Part shown: positions 33,120 to 34,517 of the stretch, in pieces
Numbering within the stretch: the stretch's first letter is position 1
Layout: each line of letters opens with the position of its first letter
Position numbers and translations under genes: made by a program
The notes under the pieces: model-generated
Seen by the model: only the letters and a program-made list of their open reading frames with translations
The model's database searches: none
Told to the model about the DNA's origin: nothing
Source: Saprospiraceae bacterium
GTDB lineage: Bacteria > Bacteroidota > Bacteroidia > Chitinophagales > Saprospiraceae
NCBI GenBank assembly: GCA_020437105.1
Contig: JAGQWR010000005.1
Span: 1 to 34,517 of the forward strand
Length of the DNA: 34,517 bases
Reading direction: 5' to 3'

Positions 33120-34088
33120 TTAATGCAAATTTATACCCTCCGCCTCATATCCTTTTTCGCGAAGCCATTGGCTGTAGGCAGCTGTATAGCCATGGGTCAC
33201 AATAACCCGGGTAGCTTCACTTTGTTCCACCGCCTGGTTGAGGCCTTCCCAATCTGCGTGGTCTGAAAGCGTAAAGCCCTTGTCGGCCATCCGCTTGTAG
33301 TGGTTGTTGCGCATAGCCATCCACCCGCTGGCCATGCCAATAGATACCTCGCCAAAGGGCTTTACCCAGGAAGAATTAACCGCCGAGGGAGGCGCAATGA
33401 TCAGGCTTCCGGGAAGCTCAGACTTTTTCACCTGAGGTGTGATCCGGGTGCATTCAGGTATGGGAATACCCTGTTTGCGAATCACTTTATTGACATTCTC
33501 TACAGCCGCATGTGCGTAAATTTTTCCGATCTCCGGGTTAACATGTGCCAGTAATAGTTGCGCTTTTCCAAGCGAATAACCGCAGAGTATAGATGTTTTA
33601 CCGGCTGCCTTATTGGCTGCCCACCAGGCATTGATCTCCTCAAAAACCTGATCCTGGCTTTTCCACTTAAATACGGGGAGGCCGAAAGTGCTTTCTGTAA
33701 TAAATGTATGGCACTTTACAGGCTCGAAAGGCGTGGATATCCCATCGCTGGTGGTTTTATAATCCCCCGAAGCGACCCACACCTCGCCTTTATATTCCAC
33801 CCTGATTTGAGCTGACCCGACAATATGTCCGGCCGGATGAAAACTAAAATGTACCCCATTGATCGTCACCCTTTCGCCGTAAGGCACACTTTGTATTTTA
33901 ATAGGCCCCAGGCGATGCTTGATAACCGGCTTGGCCAACTGCGCACACAGATACCTTTTGTGGCCCCACCGGGAGTGATCAGCATGCCCATGCGTAATCA
34001 GCGCATAATCAACCGGTTTTTTAGGGTCGATATAGATTCCGGCTGCTTCGCAGTAAAGTCCTTTATCGGTAAATGTGAGTAGATCCAT
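33120..34088 (-). CDS. Ligase-associated DNA exonuclease (MBL/beta-CASP fold)
   Basis: This 322-residue protein is a metallo-beta-lactamase/beta-CASP nuclease of the type found beside bacterial ATP-dependent ligases and annotated as an exonuclease or mRNA 3'-end-processing-like factor. The metal-binding motif is THGHADHS with His33, His35, Asp37 and His38. HPAGHIVGSAQ near residue 85 and ASGDYKT near 107 supply further ligands. SDHADWEG near 275 and VTHGY near 298 fit the beta-CASP end. The usual partners of this module, an Lhr-like helicase and PdeM, are not in the window. It is the first gene of the leftward cluster. Confidence 0.88.
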   Translation of the reverse strand: MDLLTFTDKGLYCEAAGIYIDPKKPVDYALITHGHADHSRWGHKRYLCAQLAKPVIKHRLGPIKIQSVPYGERVTINGVHFSFHPAGHIVGSAQIRVEYKGEVWVASGDYKTTSDGISTPFEPVKCHTFITESTFGLPVFKWKSQDQVFEEINAWWAANKAAGKTSILCGYSLGKAQLLLAHVNPEIGKIYAHAAVENVNKVIRKQGIPIPECTRITPQVKKSELPGSLIIAPPSAVNSSWVKPFGEVSIGMASGWMAMRNNHYKRMADKGFTLSDHADWEGLNQAVEQSEATRVIVTHGYTAAYSQWLREKGYEAEGINLH

Positions 34089-34152
34089 TAAGCTATTTAT
34101 TGCGCCGGGAGGCCTGCGTGGCGTTAAACTATTAAAAATCCGAACAAGCGGT

Positions 34153-34160
34153 TAATTTTG
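34153..34160 (+). promoter_or_regulatory. Bacteroidota -7 promoter box (TAATTTTG)
   Basis: A perfect TAnnTTTG match lies 15 bp before the ATG at 34176 in the 87-bp gap between divergent genes. The leader would be about 10 nt. Confidence 0.45.
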
Positions 34161-34175
34161 TAAAAAAAATAACAG

Positions 34176-34517
34176 ATGGCCATCCCCTTTGTCACCGAAA
34201 AACAAATTGATTTTGCCGCCGATCGGCTTAATCCGGAACACCTGGAAGAAGCGGTGGAACGCTTTGGTCGGGCACAACCGGGAATTCTGGCCTTCCTGCT
34301 ATCCGAAGCCTTTGATGTTTTATTTCCGGAAGAACGGGATTTCATGCTTTACCTGACCCTGATCATCTGGAATGCGTCAGCAGACGCAGCAACAGAAGAA
34401 ATTCCGATCATTGCACAAGATGCTATCGGCCAACGGGAAGAAATAAACTGGGGTATTTTTGAAGAAGCCAAATCCAAGTCTTTCCGACAAAAAATGGATG
34501 CCTTCTTTGAAGATACC
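34176..34517 (+). CDS. Uncharacterised protein (5' part)
   Basis: The frame starts at 34176 and remains open to the window edge, giving 114 residues beginning MAIPFVTEKQIDFAADRL. It is acidic and helix-rich, with EHLEEAVERFGRAQPGILAFL and FPEERDFMLYLTLIIW as its most distinctive parts. No signal peptide or known motif was recognised. It is divergent from the exonuclease gene and has a promoter box just upstream. I cannot name a function. Confidence 0.65.
   Translation, partial: MAIPFVTEKQIDFAADRLNPEHLEEAVERFGRAQPGILAFLLSEAFDVLFPEERDFMLYLTLIIWNASADAATEEIPIIAQDAIGQREEINWGIFEEAKSKSFRQKMDAFFEDT

Noticed and set aside
33120..34088. Beta-lactamase resistance gene reading of the MBL-fold protein
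   Set aside because: The beta-CASP motifs, lack of a signal peptide and adjacency to a ligase homologue identify a nuclease rather than a periplasmic lactamase.

Overview
The window looks like chromosomal DNA from a gliding or filamentous member of the Bacteroidota, most likely the Saprospiria (Lewinella or Haliscomenobacter relatives). This is inferred from three things. Two giant secreted proteins end in the gliding-motility-associated C-terminal domain used by the type IX secretion system (T9SS). Several starts are preceded by the Bacteroidota promoter element TAnnTTTG. Shine-Dalgarno sites are weak, and family-level matches are typical of the phylum. No rRNA, tRNA, CRISPR array, transposase or phage gene was seen.

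Layout. 1-2770: the 5' part of a GAF-type sensor/phosphatase gene (-), a DUF3524 glycosyltransferase related to tRNA-queuosine mannosyltransferase (+), and an alpha/beta hydrolase (+). 2763-9773: a 2336-residue secreted protein (-) with seven SprB-type repeats and a T9SS type B tail. 10124-11680: comM/yifB (+). 11681-13637: the least ordinary stretch. It holds two 8-bp minisatellites (one a canonical G-quadruplex motif) and two direct copies of a structured repeat built from three GTGGAG and three CTCCAC blocks. These copies bracket an AT-rich acyltransferase-like gene. A cluster of DnaA-box-like sites follows. 13638-15997: dnaB and an RluB-type pseudouridine synthase (+). 16001-22405: a 2134-residue secreted protein (-) with an L-type lectin-like domain, fifteen about 82-residue repeats and a T9SS type B tail. 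22559-29779: a leftward efflux operon reading marR, membrane-fusion protein, RND pump, 5'(3')-deoxyribonucleotidase-like gene, gtrA-like gene, tolC-like gene. 30242-34088: a leftward cluster with a ligase-associated exonuclease, an ATP-dependent DNA-ligase homologue whose catalytic motifs look damaged, a YkgJ-type cysteine-cluster protein and an NlpC/P60-like lipoprotein. 34176-34517: the start of an unknown gene (+).

How the genes work together. The six-gene marR-tolC cluster should make a complete tripartite pump under local MarR control, with two apparently unrelated genes between pump and outer-membrane channel. The two giant proteins are probably exported by T9SS to the cell surface, one perhaps as a sugar-binding adhesin. 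comM, dnaB and the exonuclease/ligase pair are DNA-processing genes but do not form one operon.

Most promising for follow-up: the paired GTGGAG/CTCCAC element at 11884-12123 and 13181-13392, whose spacing and base pairing are kept although hairpin sequences differ; the DnaA-box cluster before dnaB; the degenerate ligase; and terminator-like 5' leaders before both giant genes. All family calls were made by eye, without database searches.
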